NCBI RefSeq assembly: GCF_001999465.1
Contig: NZ_MQMF01000003.1
Coordinates: 124,001-188,000, forward strand
Direction of reading: 5' to 3'
Length of the DNA stretch: 64,000 nt
Source: Fictibacillus arsenicus
GTDB lineage: Bacteria > Bacillota > Bacilli > Bacillales > Fictibacillaceae
Shown: positions 33,604 through 42,470 of the stretch, piece after piece
Layout: every line of letters begins with the position of its first letter
Position numbering within the stretch: position 1 is the stretch's first letter
Notes under the pieces: model-generated
What the model was told of the DNA's origin: nothing
Seen by the model: the letters and a program-made list of their open reading frames with translations, nothing else
Database searches by the model: none
Program-made: the position numbers and the translations under genes

Positions 33604-34452
33604 ATGACAGAACAGAAAAAATTGGACAGCAAAGAAACGGAAAAAGGGATTTACACGGACTTTATTAACCAGATGACTTATGGAGAATATCTGCAGCTTG
33701 ATCAAATTTTATCGAGCCAAAAAAGACTTTCTGGCCACCATGACGAAATGCTGTTTATTATTATTCACCAAGTGAGTGAACTTTGGATGAAATTAATCTT
33801 ACATGAAACAAGGTCAGCTATTTCCTCAATAGAAAATGGTAATCTTCATTCAGCATTTAAAATGCTTGCACGCGTATCAAAGATTCAGTCTCAGATCATT
33901 GAATCGTGGGATGTTCTATCAACACTAACTCCTGCAGAATATATGGAATTCCGTGACAAACTTGGACAAGCATCTGGTTTTCAATCTTACCAATACCGCA
34001 TGATTGAATTTGCGTTAGGATATAAAACGCCTCATATTTTAGAAATCTATAAGAAAGATGCTGACCTGCACGAACAGCTGACAGCTGCCCTTCATACACC
34101 TAGTCTCTATGATGTATCCATTCAGGCGCTTGCAAAGGCAGGGCTCCATATAGATGAAGAAGTGTTAAACCGTGATGTAACAAAACGTTATGAGTACAAT
34201 CGTTCTGTCGAGGCAGCATGGCTTGAGGTCTATAAAAATGTTGAAAAGTATTGGGACCTATATGAGCTTGCAGAAAAGCTGGTAGACATTGAAGACTGGC
34301 TTCAACAGTGGCGATTCCGTCATATGAAAACAGTTGAACGAATTATTGGGTTTAAAGTAGGAACTGGCGGATCATCTGGTGTAAATTACTTGAAAAAAGT
34401 ATTAGATCAGCGTTTTTTTCCTGAGCTTTGGGATTTAAGAACAAGCATATAA
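33604..34452 (+). CDS. kynA: Tryptophan 2,3-dioxygenase
   Basis: This cytosolic haem enzyme opens the indole ring of tryptophan to give N-formylkynurenine. The 282-residue helical protein has the substrate and haem pocket block [24 protein letters not shown]. The proximal histidine block is [13 protein letters not shown], followed by [13 protein letters not shown]. The start is the ATG at 33604 behind GGGGAGTGG; the longer frame overlaps the promoter. No kynB or kynU is adjacent, so the next steps are encoded elsewhere or absent. A cre site suggests carbon-catabolite control. Confidence 0.93.
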   Translation: MTEQKKLDSKETEKGIYTDFINQMTYGEYLQLDQILSSQKRLSGHHDEMLFIIIHQVSELWMKLILHETRSAISSIENGNLHSAFKMLARVSKIQSQIIESWDVLSTLTPAEYMEFRDKLGQASGFQSYQYRMIEFALGYKTPHILEIYKKDADLHEQLTAALHTPSLYDVSIQALAKAGLHIDEEVLNRDVTKRYEYNRSVEAAWLEVYKNVEKYWDLYELAEKLVDIEDWLQQWRFRHMKTVERIIGFKVGTGGSSGVNYLKKVLDQRFFPELWDLRTSI

Positions 34453-34460
34453 GATTATGA

Positions 34461-34489
34461 AAGGATGGCTAAATCGGCCGTCCTTTTTG
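34461..34489 (+). terminator. Terminator after kynA
   Basis: AAGGATGGC and GCCGTCCTT pair around AAATCG-type loop bases, followed by five T residues. Confidence 0.85.
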
Positions 34490-34549
34490 TGTACATAAAA
34501 TTAATACCCTGCCCAATAATAATGAAAGGAACTTTAAGGAGCTAAAAAA

Positions 34550-35353
34550 ATGCCAGAACTGCCAGAGATGGAAACATATCGAATTCTGTTAAGTCACAAT
34601 ATCCTCAATAAATTCATAACAGATGTAAAGATTAAAAGAGAAAAATCAATTAATAAAGACGTTAAAGATTTCATTTCACATGTTCGAGGGAAAACGATAA
34701 CCCAAGTAAAAAGAAGAGCAAAGCATCTTATTTTTGAGTTGAGCTCAGGGCAGAACCTTTTATTGCATTTAATGCTTGGAGGATGGATGTTCTTAGGGAA
34801 TGACAGAAATGCTCCTGATAGGACGAAACAAGTAATTTTATCTTTTGGTGATCTTAAGCTTTATTTCATCGGATTGAGGCTAGGATATCTTCATCTTTTA
34901 TCAAACGGTGAATTAGAAGAGAAACTTGCTGATCTTGGACCTGAACCCTTTGAATTGAGTGAGGAAGATTTTGATAAGATGATAAACAAGAAAAAAGGAG
35001 GGTTAAAGCCAATACTAGTTGATCAAAAGTTCATTGCAGGAATCGGTAACTGTTATTCAGATGAGATTTGTTACGAAGCAAAACTTAATCCCCTTAAAAA
35101 AGCGAAAGATCTTACAGAGGAACAAACAAAATCACTTTACGATGCAATTAAACCTGTATTAAAGAATGCAATTGAGCTGGGGGGCTATATGGACAACCCG
35201 ATGTACGAAGGTGATAAGAAAACGGGAGGATTTAATGAGAATCGCCTTGTTTACGAAAGGGAAGGGGAAAATTGCTTTCGCTGCGGAACGAAGATTGAAA
35301 GGATAGAAAGTTCGGCCATTAAATCATTTTATTGTCCGAAATGTCAAAGATAA
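34550..35353 (+). CDS. Fpg/Nei family DNA glycosylase (MutM paralogue)
   Basis: The 267-residue protein starts MPELPEMETYR, with the catalytic N-terminal proline and Glu of Fpg/Nei. RRAKHLIF carries the conserved lysine, the H2TH region is KFIAGIGNCYSDE, and the C-terminal zinc finger is C-x2-C-x16-C-x2-C. Typical MutM has VET and an Arg-Gly-Thr turn before the last CPxCQ; here the turn reads AIKSFYCPKCQ. It therefore looks like a diverged paralogue in which the DNA-binding arginine is changed, rather than the housekeeping MutM. Confidence 0.88.
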   Translation: MPELPEMETYRILLSHNILNKFITDVKIKREKSINKDVKDFISHVRGKTITQVKRRAKHLIFELSSGQNLLLHLMLGGWMFLGNDRNAPDRTKQVILSFGDLKLYFIGLRLGYLHLLSNGELEEKLADLGPEPFELSEEDFDKMINKKKGGLKPILVDQKFIAGIGNCYSDEICYEAKLNPLKKAKDLTEEQTKSLYDAIKPVLKNAIELGGYMDNPMYEGDKKTGGFNENRLVYEREGENCFRCGTKIERIESSAIKSFYCPKCQR

Positions 35354-35420
35354 TGTTAGGGATTGCATTAATGAGGGAAAGTAAAAGATTGATTCTTTAT
35401 GGATGACAGGAGAGTTTCGT

Positions 35421-36074
35421 TTGTACAGATTAACAAATATTAAAATAAACGAACTGATTAAAATTGACAATCTTACTATACCCGGACAGTCTGTAACTTG
35501 TATTCTAGGTCCCAGCGGCAGCGGGAAATCAACCTTGCTGAAGTTATTAAATAACATGATTACACCAGATGATGGACAGATAGCTTACAAAAAACAACTA
35601 ATTTCTGATTTGGATCCTATTCAATTAAGAAGAAAATCCGTTATGGTTCCACAAACTCCGGTTATATTTGACGGCACTATTAAAGAAAATATAACGATAG
35701 GTTCTAAATTCTCAGAGAAAGAGCCACCAAGTATAAAGCAACTCAATGGCATCTTGGAGGAGTTTCAACTAAATAAAAATCTTAATGACAATGCATTAAA
35801 CCTCTCTGGAGGAGAAAAACAGCGAATAGCGATAGCGAGGGCGCTCCTTATGAATCCAGAGGTGCTGATGCTCGATGAACCTACTTCTGCTTTGGATGAG
35901 CAAACTGCTGAGGTTGTGGTACACAAAATCTTGGAGTACGTAAAAGACAAAGATCTCTCACTCATTTTTGTCACACATAATAAGGAATTAGCAGCTCAAG
36001 TGGCAGATCATACGATAGACCTTATGAAATATAGTTTGAAAAAGGAGATGACAATTCATGAAAGAAATCATTGA
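35421..36074 (+). CDS. ABC transporter ATP-binding protein, FetA/YbbL-like
   Basis: The 217-residue ATPase has Walker A GPSGSGKST, Q-loop VPQTPV, signature LSGGEKQR, Walker B VLMLDEPTSALD and H-loop THN. I use the TTG at 35421 because ACAGGAGAG lies before it; an ATG at 35403 is possible but lacks a ribosome site. It overlaps the permease gene by 17 bases. The permease family indicates the FetAB type, linked to iron homeostasis or export and oxidative-stress resistance in E. coli. Confidence 0.85.
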   Translation: MYRLTNIKINELIKIDNLTIPGQSVTCILGPSGSGKSTLLKLLNNMITPDDGQIAYKKQLISDLDPIQLRRKSVMVPQTPVIFDGTIKENITIGSKFSEKEPPSIKQLNGILEEFQLNKNLNDNALNLSGGEKQRIAIARALLMNPEVLMLDEPTSALDEQTAEVVVHKILEYVKDKDLSLIFVTHNKELAAQVADHTIDLMKYSLKKEMTIHERNH

Positions 36075-36846
36075 TCTTTCGTTTTGGCAGCTCCTTTCCG
36101 CGTACGTTTTTATTTTGATTTTAATATTGATTGTTAAGATTAAAAGAATTCCAAGAGAAAAAGAAATATTTTTAGCTACTGTCCGGATGACGATTCAGCT
36201 TATTTTAGCGGGTTATATATTAGTATATCTTTTTGAAAATGCACATCCGATATTAACCCTTTTTTCTATTTGTATTATGCAAGTGTTTGCTATCTATAAT
36301 GTTTATAAGCGATCGAACACTAAGATTAATTTACAGATGAAAAAAATAATTGCGCTGTCTATGACGCTAGGTATATTTTTCAGTCTCTTTTATTTTATTT
36401 TTATCGTAATAAATGTATCTCCATGGTATGAACCGCGTTATTTTATACCAATCGCTGGTATGATCATTGGAAATTCAATGACAGGCATCACATTAGGTGT
36501 AAATAACCTGATTACTGGTATGAAATCACATCGAGAGGAAGTAGAAGGAGCTTTAATGCTCGGAGCAACACCAAAAGCAGCTTCGAAAGAGGTTACCAAT
36601 CAAGCGTTTGATGCAGCTATGATTCCTACAATAAATTCTATGGTTGGAATGGGGATTGTTTTTTTGCCTGGCTTAATGACAGGTCAAATTTTATCAGGAA
36701 CTTCACCTGTTGTTGCAATAGAATACCAAATAGCTGTCATCTTAGGTATCGTAGGAAGCGTTTCGCTTTCTGTAATCCTATTTTTGCATTTAGGATATAA
36801 GCAGTTTTTCAACGATAGAAGCCAATTGATTCATGAACACGACTAA
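36058..36846 (+). CDS. ABC transporter permease, FetB/YbbM-like (UPF0014)
   Basis: The 262-residue membrane protein has about seven segments and the UPF0014 hallmarks RMTIQLILAGYILVYLF, SMTGITLGVNNL and EGALMLGATPKAA. Its NSMVGMGIVFLPGLMTGQIL segment is also typical. AAGGAGATG precedes the ATG, inside the 3' end of the ATPase gene. With the ATPase it would form a FetAB-like metal exporter. Substrate specificity is inferred from the family only. Confidence 0.88.
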   Translation: MKEIIDLSFWQLLSAYVFILILILIVKIKRIPREKEIFLATVRMTIQLILAGYILVYLFENAHPILTLFSICIMQVFAIYNVYKRSNTKINLQMKKIIALSMTLGIFFSLFYFIFIVINVSPWYEPRYFIPIAGMIIGNSMTGITLGVNNLITGMKSHREEVEGALMLGATPKAASKEVTNQAFDAAMIPTINSMVGMGIVFLPGLMTGQILSGTSPVVAIEYQIAVILGIVGSVSLSVILFLHLGYKQFFNDRSQLIHEHD

Positions 36847-36881
36847 AAGGAGCACTTGCAAACAAGGGCTCCTTATTATTT
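36847..36881. terminator. Hairpin between fetB-like gene and VOC gene
   Basis: AAGGAGC and GCTCCTT pair around a 14-base loop with AT-rich but not pure T flanks. It is a plausible shared terminator of converging genes. Confidence 0.55.
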
Positions 36882-36897
36882 AAGTACTTATATGTGT

Positions 36898-37323
36898 TTA
36901 GAAACTTTCTCCATTATCATAATTTAACTGCCAATGAATGCCGAACTTATCTGTAACCTGTCCATAAAGTTTGCTCCAGAACGTTTCTTGCAGTTCCATA
37001 ACAACTTCTCCGCCTTCTTTTAATCCTTCATACATTGATTTTATTTGGTCCATGTCTTTATTTACAATGGCAAGTGTTACATTGTTTCCTTCTACAAATG
37101 GCATACTCGGAAATGTGTCTGAAAACATGACATTGCTGCCATCAATATTTAAACGAGTGTGCATAACTAGATCTCTAGCCTCTTCTGGAAGTTCGTAATT
37201 TGGGTTTGGCGGTGCTTCACCAAACGTCATAATCTGCGGTTTTTCCGTTTTAAATACTTCTGCGTAAAATTCTACAGCTTCACGGCAATTCCCATTGAAA
37301 TTAAGATAAACATCTACTGACAT
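36898..37323 (-). CDS. VOC superfamily protein (PhnB-like)
   Basis: The 141-residue protein starts MSVDVYLNFNGNCREAVEFY and has the glyoxalase/bleomycin-resistance fold pattern of the PhnB/YjdN group, with the C-terminal strand FGIHWQLNY. I use the ATG at 37323 because GGGAGTG lies before it. The metal ligands of true glyoxalases are not all evident. Substrate unknown. It is transcribed towards the FetB-like gene and divergently from mrfA. Confidence 0.85.
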   Translation of the reverse strand: MSVDVYLNFNGNCREAVEFYAEVFKTEKPQIMTFGEAPPNPNYELPEEARDLVMHTRLNIDGSNVMFSDTFPSMPFVEGNNVTLAIVNKDMDQIKSMYEGLKEGGEVVMELQETFWSKLYGQVTDKFGIHWQLNYDNGESF

Positions 37324-37468
37324 TTTTTTCACTCCCATTTACATTTTTTTACGTATAATCGATCTATATTTTATCATTGAAAAGTACAATATTTCCATAA
37401 GACGATTGTAATACAAATTTACAAAGGGAAGTCAGGGCAGGAATTGAACATTCCATATTAAGTCCCTG

Positions 37469-37497
37469 TTTCATTACGAACAAATATTCGTTAAAAT
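37469..37497 (+). promoter_or_regulatory. mrfAB promoter with LexA-like box in the spacer
   Basis: TTTCAT (37469-37474), exactly 17 bases and TAAAAT (37492-37497) make a plausible sigma-A promoter. CGAACAAATATTCG at 37477-37490 fills the spacer and differs at one position from the Bacillus LexA box CGAACNNNNGTTCG. Confidence 0.65.
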
Positions 37498-37516
37498 AGG
37501 TAGTGAGGTGAGAGCC

Positions 37517-39799
37517 ATGTTTCGAAAAAAATCCATTCAACAAGTTATGGATGTTTTGCGTGAGCCTGACATATCCAAACAAATTGTACACTGGAAGACG
37601 ATAGAACCACGTGAAGCGGTATCTGTTTCGCTTCCGGAAACTTTGCATCCAAATATACGATCTGCTCTTAAAAATAGAGGCATTTCTTCATTGTATATAC
37701 ACCAGCTGTCTGCGTATGAGACTGCGCTCCGACAAGAAAGCTTTGTTGCCGTTACGCCTACGGCTTCTGGTAAAACGCTTTGCTATAACCTGCCTGTATT
37801 ACAAGAGGTCGCAAACAATCCAGAAGCAAGAGCTCTATATCTTTTTCCGACAAAAGCACTTGCTCAAGATCAGAAAGCAGAAATCAATGAACTGATTGAT
37901 GAGATGGGATTAGATATAAAAAGCTATACATATGACGGAGATACTCCTGCTAATATCCGTCAAGTCGTGAGAAAAGCAGGGAACATCGTCATGACGAATC
38001 CAGATATGCTTCATGCTGCTGTTTTGCCTCATCATACTAAGTGGGTAGCCTTATTCGAGAACTTAAAGTATGTGGTAATCGATGAGCTTCATACATACCG
38101 GGGTGTTTTTGGAAGTCATGTAGCGAATGTCATTCGGCGTTTAAAACGCATCTGTAATTTTTACGGGAGTGACCCTATTTTTATTTGTACGTCAGCAACA
38201 ATCGCTAATCCAAAAGAGCTGGCGGAACAGCTTACCGGAAATACTATGACATTAATTAACAATAATGGTGCGCCAGCTGGGAGAAAACATTTTTTATTCT
38301 ACAATCCGCCAGTTGTTAATAAACCGCTCAATGTAAGGAAAAGCGCTACACTCGAAGCCCGTAATCTAGCTAAGCTCTTTTTAGAGAATCATATTCAGAC
38401 AATCGTTTTCGCGAGAAGTAGGGTAAGGGTAGAAATATTGCTTACTTATCTGCAAGAACTGGTTAAAAAAGAATTTGGCACTAAATCAATTCAAGGGTAT
38501 CGAGGTGGCTATCTTCCTAAACAGCGCCGTGCTATTGAAAAAGGGCTCCGAAATGGAGATATTATGGGAGTTGTTTCAACAAATGCTCTTGAACTTGGTG
38601 TGGATATCGGGCAACTTCATGCTTGTATTTTAACAGGTTATCCTGGCTCGATCGCAAGTGCGTGGCAGCAGGCAGGACGAGCTGGAAGACGGCAGGATGA
38701 GAGTGTTGTCATCATGGTTGCATCTTCTTCACCGCTTGATCAGTACGTTATTCAAAATCCTGATTATTTTTTCGAGCGTTCACCTGAATCTGCCCGAATG
38801 AACCCAGACAATTTGATCATATTAGTGGATCACTTGAAATGTGCAGCATATGAATTGCCTTTTCAGGAAAACGAAAAGCTCGGCGGTCAGGAGATAGAAG
38901 ATGTGCTTGAATTTTTAGTTGATGAACAAGTGCTTCATAAAAGAGGAAAACATTTTTACTGGATGAATGATTCTTTCCCTGCACACAACATTAGCTTACG
39001 TTCAGCGTCCCAGGAAAATGTAGTCATTATTGATCTAACAAATGTGGCAGATGTAAAAGTTATCGGTGAAATGGATCGCTTTAGTTCTATGACTCTTTTA
39101 CATGAAGAAGCCATTTATCTTCATCAAGGAACTCAATACCAAGTTGAAAAGCTCGATTATGAGGAAAAGAAGGCCTATGTACGTGAAGTTGATGTCGATT
39201 ATTTTACTGATGCAAACCTTGCCGTTACGCTTAATGTATTAGAGGTGGATAAAGAATCCGACAATGACCAAAACGCTAAAGCATACGGCGATGTCATGGT
39301 TGTTGCAAAAGCGACGATTTTTAAGAAAATCAAATTTGAAACACATGATAACATCGGATCAGGTCCAATTCATCTACCTGAAGAAGAACTTCATACTTCA
39401 GCAACATGGCTTACTTTTCATAATGAAAATCTTTCTGAGGAAAAATTAGAAGCCGGTTTATTGGGTATTGCACATGTTTTGCGTCACGTTGCTCCACTTT
39501 TTGTAATGTGTGATGCAAATGATTTACATGTTGTACCTCAGGTGAAAGCCGTTCATAACCAGCAGCCCACTATTTTTATTTATGATCGTTATCCGGGGGG
39601 GATCGGTTTAAGTGAAAAGGTGTATGGATCTTGGGATACCGTTTTAGATCAAGCTCTGTCTATGATTGAAAAATGTCCTTGTGAAAAGGGATGTCCATCA
39701 TGTACTGGAACACTGGAAGAAGGCAGCAACAGTAAAGCATTAGCTGTAAAATTAATTGCTCAAATCAAAGGAGTGCCGCATCATGTCGATTCAAAATAA
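37517..39799 (+). CDS. mrfA: Mitomycin repair helicase MrfA (YprA)
   Basis: The 760-residue superfamily 2 DNA helicase has motif I TASGKT, motif II DELH, SATI and the motif VI-like QQAGRAGRRQ. The C-terminal DUF1998/MZB domain has zinc cysteines CPCEKGCPSC. In B. subtilis MrfA (YprA) is a 3'-5' helicase that works with MrfB to remove mitomycin C adducts independently of UvrABC. The ATG at 37517 follows GTGAGGTGAG. The 3' end overlaps mrfB by 17 bases. Confidence 0.93.
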   Translation: MFRKKSIQQVMDVLREPDISKQIVHWKTIEPREAVSVSLPETLHPNIRSALKNRGISSLYIHQLSAYETALRQESFVAVTPTASGKTLCYNLPVLQEVANNPEARALYLFPTKALAQDQKAEINELIDEMGLDIKSYTYDGDTPANIRQVVRKAGNIVMTNPDMLHAAVLPHHTKWVALFENLKYVVIDELHTYRGVFGSHVANVIRRLKRICNFYGSDPIFICTSATIANPKELAEQLTGNTMTLINNNGAPAGRKHFLFYNPPVVNKPLNVRKSATLEARNLAKLFLENHIQTIVFARSRVRVEILLTYLQELVKKEFGTKSIQGYRGGYLPKQRRAIEKGLRNGDIMGVVSTNALELGVDIGQLHACILTGYPGSIASAWQQAGRAGRRQDESVVIMVASSSPLDQYVIQNPDYFFERSPESARMNPDNLIILVDHLKCAAYELPFQENEKLGGQEIEDVLEFLVDEQVLHKRGKHFYWMNDSFPAHNISLRSASQENVVIIDLTNVADVKVIGEMDRFSSMTLLHEEAIYLHQGTQYQVEKLDYEEKKAYVREVDVDYFTDANLAVTLNVLEVDKESDNDQNAKAYGDVMVVAKATIFKKIKFETHDNIGSGPIHLPEEELHTSATWLTFHNENLSEEKLEAGLLGIAHVLRHVAPLFVMCDANDLHVVPQVKAVHNQQPTIFIYDRYPGGIGLSEKVYGSWDTVLDQALSMIEKCPCEKGCPSCTGTLEEGSNSKALAVKLIAQIKGVPHHVDSK

Positions 39800-41045
39800 A
39801 TTGAAACGACTAAAAAAGCATATGGTTAATCCTGTTTCAACAGAGGTTTTTTCTTCTCAAATTGCAAATGAAAAGGAAAACAAAATAATTGATCATGCTG
39901 AATATTGGGAGAAGTTCGGTGCAACTCCTTATTTTTTTGAGGATGATTATTGCATCATTAGAAAAGTAGAATACCCGCTTGATCATATGTGGGGAAGGTA
40001 CCGGTTCACGGACGTCAAGGACGCTGTATTAAGATGGCAGGATATTAAAGCCACTCATCCGCTAAACGCTAAAGACTTGGAGGCATCACAGCTTCTTTTC
40101 TTTGATACGGAAACAACGGGCTTAAGCGGCGGAGCAGGCAATACAATCTTTATGCTCGGAATGAGCCAGGTAAAAGAGGATCATGTACTTGTGAATCAGT
40201 TTTTCCTGCCTGGTCCAGGTTCTGAAGTGGCACTGTATCATTACTTTTTAAATCATGTTAAAGAGCTTCGGAACTTAGTGACTTATAATGGGAAATCGTT
40301 TGATTGGCCGCAAGTAAAAACGAGGCATACATTAATTCGTGATTATGTTCCTTCTTTGCCGGAATTTGGCCATTTTGACCTTTTGCACGGAGCAAGAAGG
40401 CTTTGGAAAGAATCATTGCCAGCTGTGAAGTTATCAGTAGTGGAAAAAGAAATTCTGGGAGTCAGCAGAATTCATGATACCCCTGGCTACCTAGCTCCTA
40501 TGCTTTATTTCCAATATTGCAACGAGGGAGACCCTTCTTTACTGGAGGGAGTCTTTCAGCATAATGAGTGGGACGTACTTTCTTTAATTACACTTTATAC
40601 TCATATGTCCACCCTTGTTCAAGGGAAGGGTATTCGAACAGAAAGAGAAATATTTGAAGCTGCACGATGGTTTGAAGCTTTAAATGAACAAGATCGAGCG
40701 ATTGCTTTTTATAATGAAGTGCTAGCTACTGGAACATCACTTCAATACCAATCAAAGAAATCACTTGCTTCTTTATATAAAAAACAAAATCAAATAGATG
40801 TTTCTGTTCAGTTTTGGCAGGAATTAATTAAAGAAAATAACCTTGATGAGGAACCTGCAATTGAACTTTCTAAGTATTATGAGCATGCACAAAAAGATTA
40901 TGAAAAAGCATTAGATTTTGCTATTCAGGGTTTTACGATCTGGAAGGGTAAAAAAAGGCTGGTCAAAAGGAAAGAAGAACAGGAAAAACAGGCATTTGCA
41001 AAAAGAATCGAACGATTGGAGCAGCGAATCATCCAATATTCGTAA
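39783..41045 (+). CDS. mrfB: Mitomycin repair exonuclease MrfB (YprB)
   Basis: The 420-residue protein has an RNase H-like DnaQ-type exonuclease domain (FFDTETTGLSGGAGN carrying D and E, then TYNGKSFDWPQVKTR, then HNEWDVLSL). A C-terminal helical TPR-like region follows, with YNEVLATGTSLQYQ and repeats from about residue 300. The start is the ATG at 39783 behind AAAGGAGTG; the longer frame lies inside mrfA. It is coupled to MrfA and provides the nuclease for mitomycin-adduct excision in B. subtilis. Confidence 0.92.
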   Translation: MSIQNKLKRLKKHMVNPVSTEVFSSQIANEKENKIIDHAEYWEKFGATPYFFEDDYCIIRKVEYPLDHMWGRYRFTDVKDAVLRWQDIKATHPLNAKDLEASQLLFFDTETTGLSGGAGNTIFMLGMSQVKEDHVLVNQFFLPGPGSEVALYHYFLNHVKELRNLVTYNGKSFDWPQVKTRHTLIRDYVPSLPEFGHFDLLHGARRLWKESLPAVKLSVVEKEILGVSRIHDTPGYLAPMLYFQYCNEGDPSLLEGVFQHNEWDVLSLITLYTHMSTLVQGKGIRTEREIFEAARWFEALNEQDRAIAFYNEVLATGTSLQYQSKKSLASLYKKQNQIDVSVQFWQELIKENNLDEEPAIELSKYYEHAQKDYEKALDFAIQGFTIWKGKKRLVKRKEEQEKQAFAKRIERLEQRIIQYS

Positions 41046-41291
41046 AAATTCGTCAAATTTATGAATTTATTCAAAATATCTCTTCTCAACGGCCTTTGTT
41101 TTTTGTAGAATAAGAGAGGACATGAAAATGTTTTTGAAAAAATAAATTTCCCCTCTTTTTTATTCCCCGGGTAAGCGCAAAAAACGCCACAATACCTGAA
41201 ATTTCATCATATTTTTCGTCAATAATCTGTACGTTTCGATTGTTTTCGCAAAATAACCGAAAAAAAAAGAGGGAAATGATATATTTTAGGC

Positions 41292-41399
41292 ATGGAGAGA
41301 TGGTACTTGAAGCAGTGGATTGTTGTTTTATTTTTTGTAATCGTCGGGTTAACAGTCATGATTGGCAATCAAATCAGTCACACAACACAAAACTTTTAA
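41292..41399 (+). CDS. Possible 35-residue membrane peptide upstream of ypsA
   Basis: An ATG frame encodes MERWYLKQW, then a hydrophobic helix IVVLFFVIVGLTVMIG, then NQISHTTQNF and a stop. It ends five bases before a terminator hairpin, as an independent small gene would. The ribosome site is weak (TTTTAGGC), and no homologue is known to me, so it may be chance. Confidence 0.35.
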   Translation: MERWYLKQWIVVLFFVIVGLTVMIGNQISHTTQNF

Positions 41400-41403
41400 T
41401 GAG

Positions 41404-41434
41404 AAAGCCCGGCTATGAAGAGCCGGGTGTTTTC
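41404..41434 (+). terminator. Terminator hairpin just before ypsA
   Basis: AAAGCCCGGCT and AGCCGGGTGTTTT pair around ATGAAG. It ends about 18 bases before the ypsA start and can terminate the small upstream frame or attenuate ypsA. Confidence 0.75.
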
Positions 41435-41452
41435 ATTACAGGGGGTCTTCAA

Positions 41453-42013
41453 ATGCTTCAAACACTGCTGGTCAGTGGTTATAAAGCCCATGAGCTTGGT
41501 ATTTTTAGTGACAATCACGAAGGGGTATACTACATTAAGAAAGCACTGGAGCAAAGAATTACTTCCTTAATTGATGAAGGGCTGGAATGGGTATTAATCA
41601 GCGGTCAGCCTGGGGTGGAGATGTGGACCGCCGAAGTTATCTTTGATTTGCAGCTGGAATATCCAAATCTAAAATTAGCTGTCCTTACTCCTTTTTTAGA
41701 ACAGGAAACTCGCTGGAAAGAAAATGTTCAAGAAAAATATCAAGAAATTCTTTTGAATGCAGATTTTGTGGACTCAGTCAGCCGTAAACCCTATGAGAGT
41801 CCACAGCAATTGAGGGTAAAAAATCAGTTTCTCGTCCAAAAAAGCGATGCGATTTTACTTCTTTACGACGAAGAAAAGGATGGCTCACCGAAGTATTATT
41901 TGGATGCCGCCAAGCAAAAGCAGGAAATGGACAATTCATACGAAATATTTTATATTACAGCTTATGATTTGGATGTGCTTGTCCAGGATGAACAATGGAA
42001 TCGTAACGAGTAA
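41453..42013 (+). CDS. ypsA: SLOG-family protein YpsA (DUF1273)
   Basis: The 186-residue Rossmann-like protein begins MLQTLLVSGYKAHELGIF and has YYIKKALEQRI, EWVLISGQPGVEMWTAEVI and KYYLDAAKQKQ, all features of YpsA. SLOG proteins are thought to bind nucleotide-derived ligands. YpsA affects cell division in Firmicutes and lies next to gpsB, as here. The start at 41453 follows AGGGGGTC. The 71 codons upstream in the same frame cross a terminator and are not coding. Confidence 0.92.
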   Translation: MLQTLLVSGYKAHELGIFSDNHEGVYYIKKALEQRITSLIDEGLEWVLISGQPGVEMWTAEVIFDLQLEYPNLKLAVLTPFLEQETRWKENVQEKYQEILLNADFVDSVSRKPYESPQQLRVKNQFLVQKSDAILLLYDEEKDGSPKYYLDAAKQKQEMDNSYEIFYITAYDLDVLVQDEQWNRNE

Positions 42014-42093
42014 AGAGTTAAAAGAGAAAGAAATTGACATTTACGTCATGTAGTGAAAAAATAATTTTAGAATCTTTGTGTGAGGTGATTCAC

Positions 42094-42405
42094 ATGAGTG
42101 AACAGCGTTTTCATTTAACAGCAAAAGAAATACTAGAAAAAGACTTTAAACAAGGCTTTCGTGGCTACGATCAGGATGAAGTGGATAAGTTCTTAGATTT
42201 AATCATTAAAGACTATGAGAACTTTCAAAAAGAGTACGATGCAGTCGTTCAAGAAAACAATCGCTTGCGTCGCGAAGCTCAAAATTCTTCTGATCAGCCG
42301 ACTCGAAGAATGCCTGCAGTAACTTCAAGCACAACAAACTCAGATATTCTTCAGCGTTTGTCTAACTTGGAAAAACATGTTTTTGGCAGCAAATTATACG
42401 ATTGA
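42094..42405 (+). CDS. gpsB: Cell division regulator GpsB
   Basis: This DivIVA-like coiled-coil adaptor moves PBP1 between side wall and septum. The N-terminal membrane/partner-binding domain is LTAKEILEKDFKQGFRGYDQDEVDKFLDLIIKDY-like, visible over residues about 7-45. A coiled coil, a Ser/Thr/Pro linker and the C-terminal hexamerising helix ILQRLSNLEKHVFG follow. The 103-residue length is normal. The start is the ATG at 42094 behind GTGAGGTGATT. ponA, encoded about 21 kb away, is its known partner. Confidence 0.95.
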   Translation: MSEQRFHLTAKEILEKDFKQGFRGYDQDEVDKFLDLIIKDYENFQKEYDAVVQENNRLRREAQNSSDQPTRRMPAVTSSTTNSDILQRLSNLEKHVFGSKLYD

Positions 42406-42422
42406 TTCCAGTTTTTATCCAT

Positions 42423-42451
42423 TTGTTTTTATCAATTCAGCATGCTATAAT
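42423..42451 (+). promoter_or_regulatory. rnpB promoter
   Basis: TTGTTT (42423-42428), a 17-base spacer and TATAAT (42446-42451) form a good sigma-A promoter. It would start transcription near 42458, just before the RNase P RNA 5' end. Confidence 0.8.
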
Positions 42452-42470
42452 GAATCTTGCTTTTAAAAAA

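Noticed and set aside
41240-41452. 71-residue N-terminal extension of YpsA
   Set aside because: It crosses a terminator hairpin and does not match YpsA; the ATG at 41453 with AGGGGGTC fits the family start.
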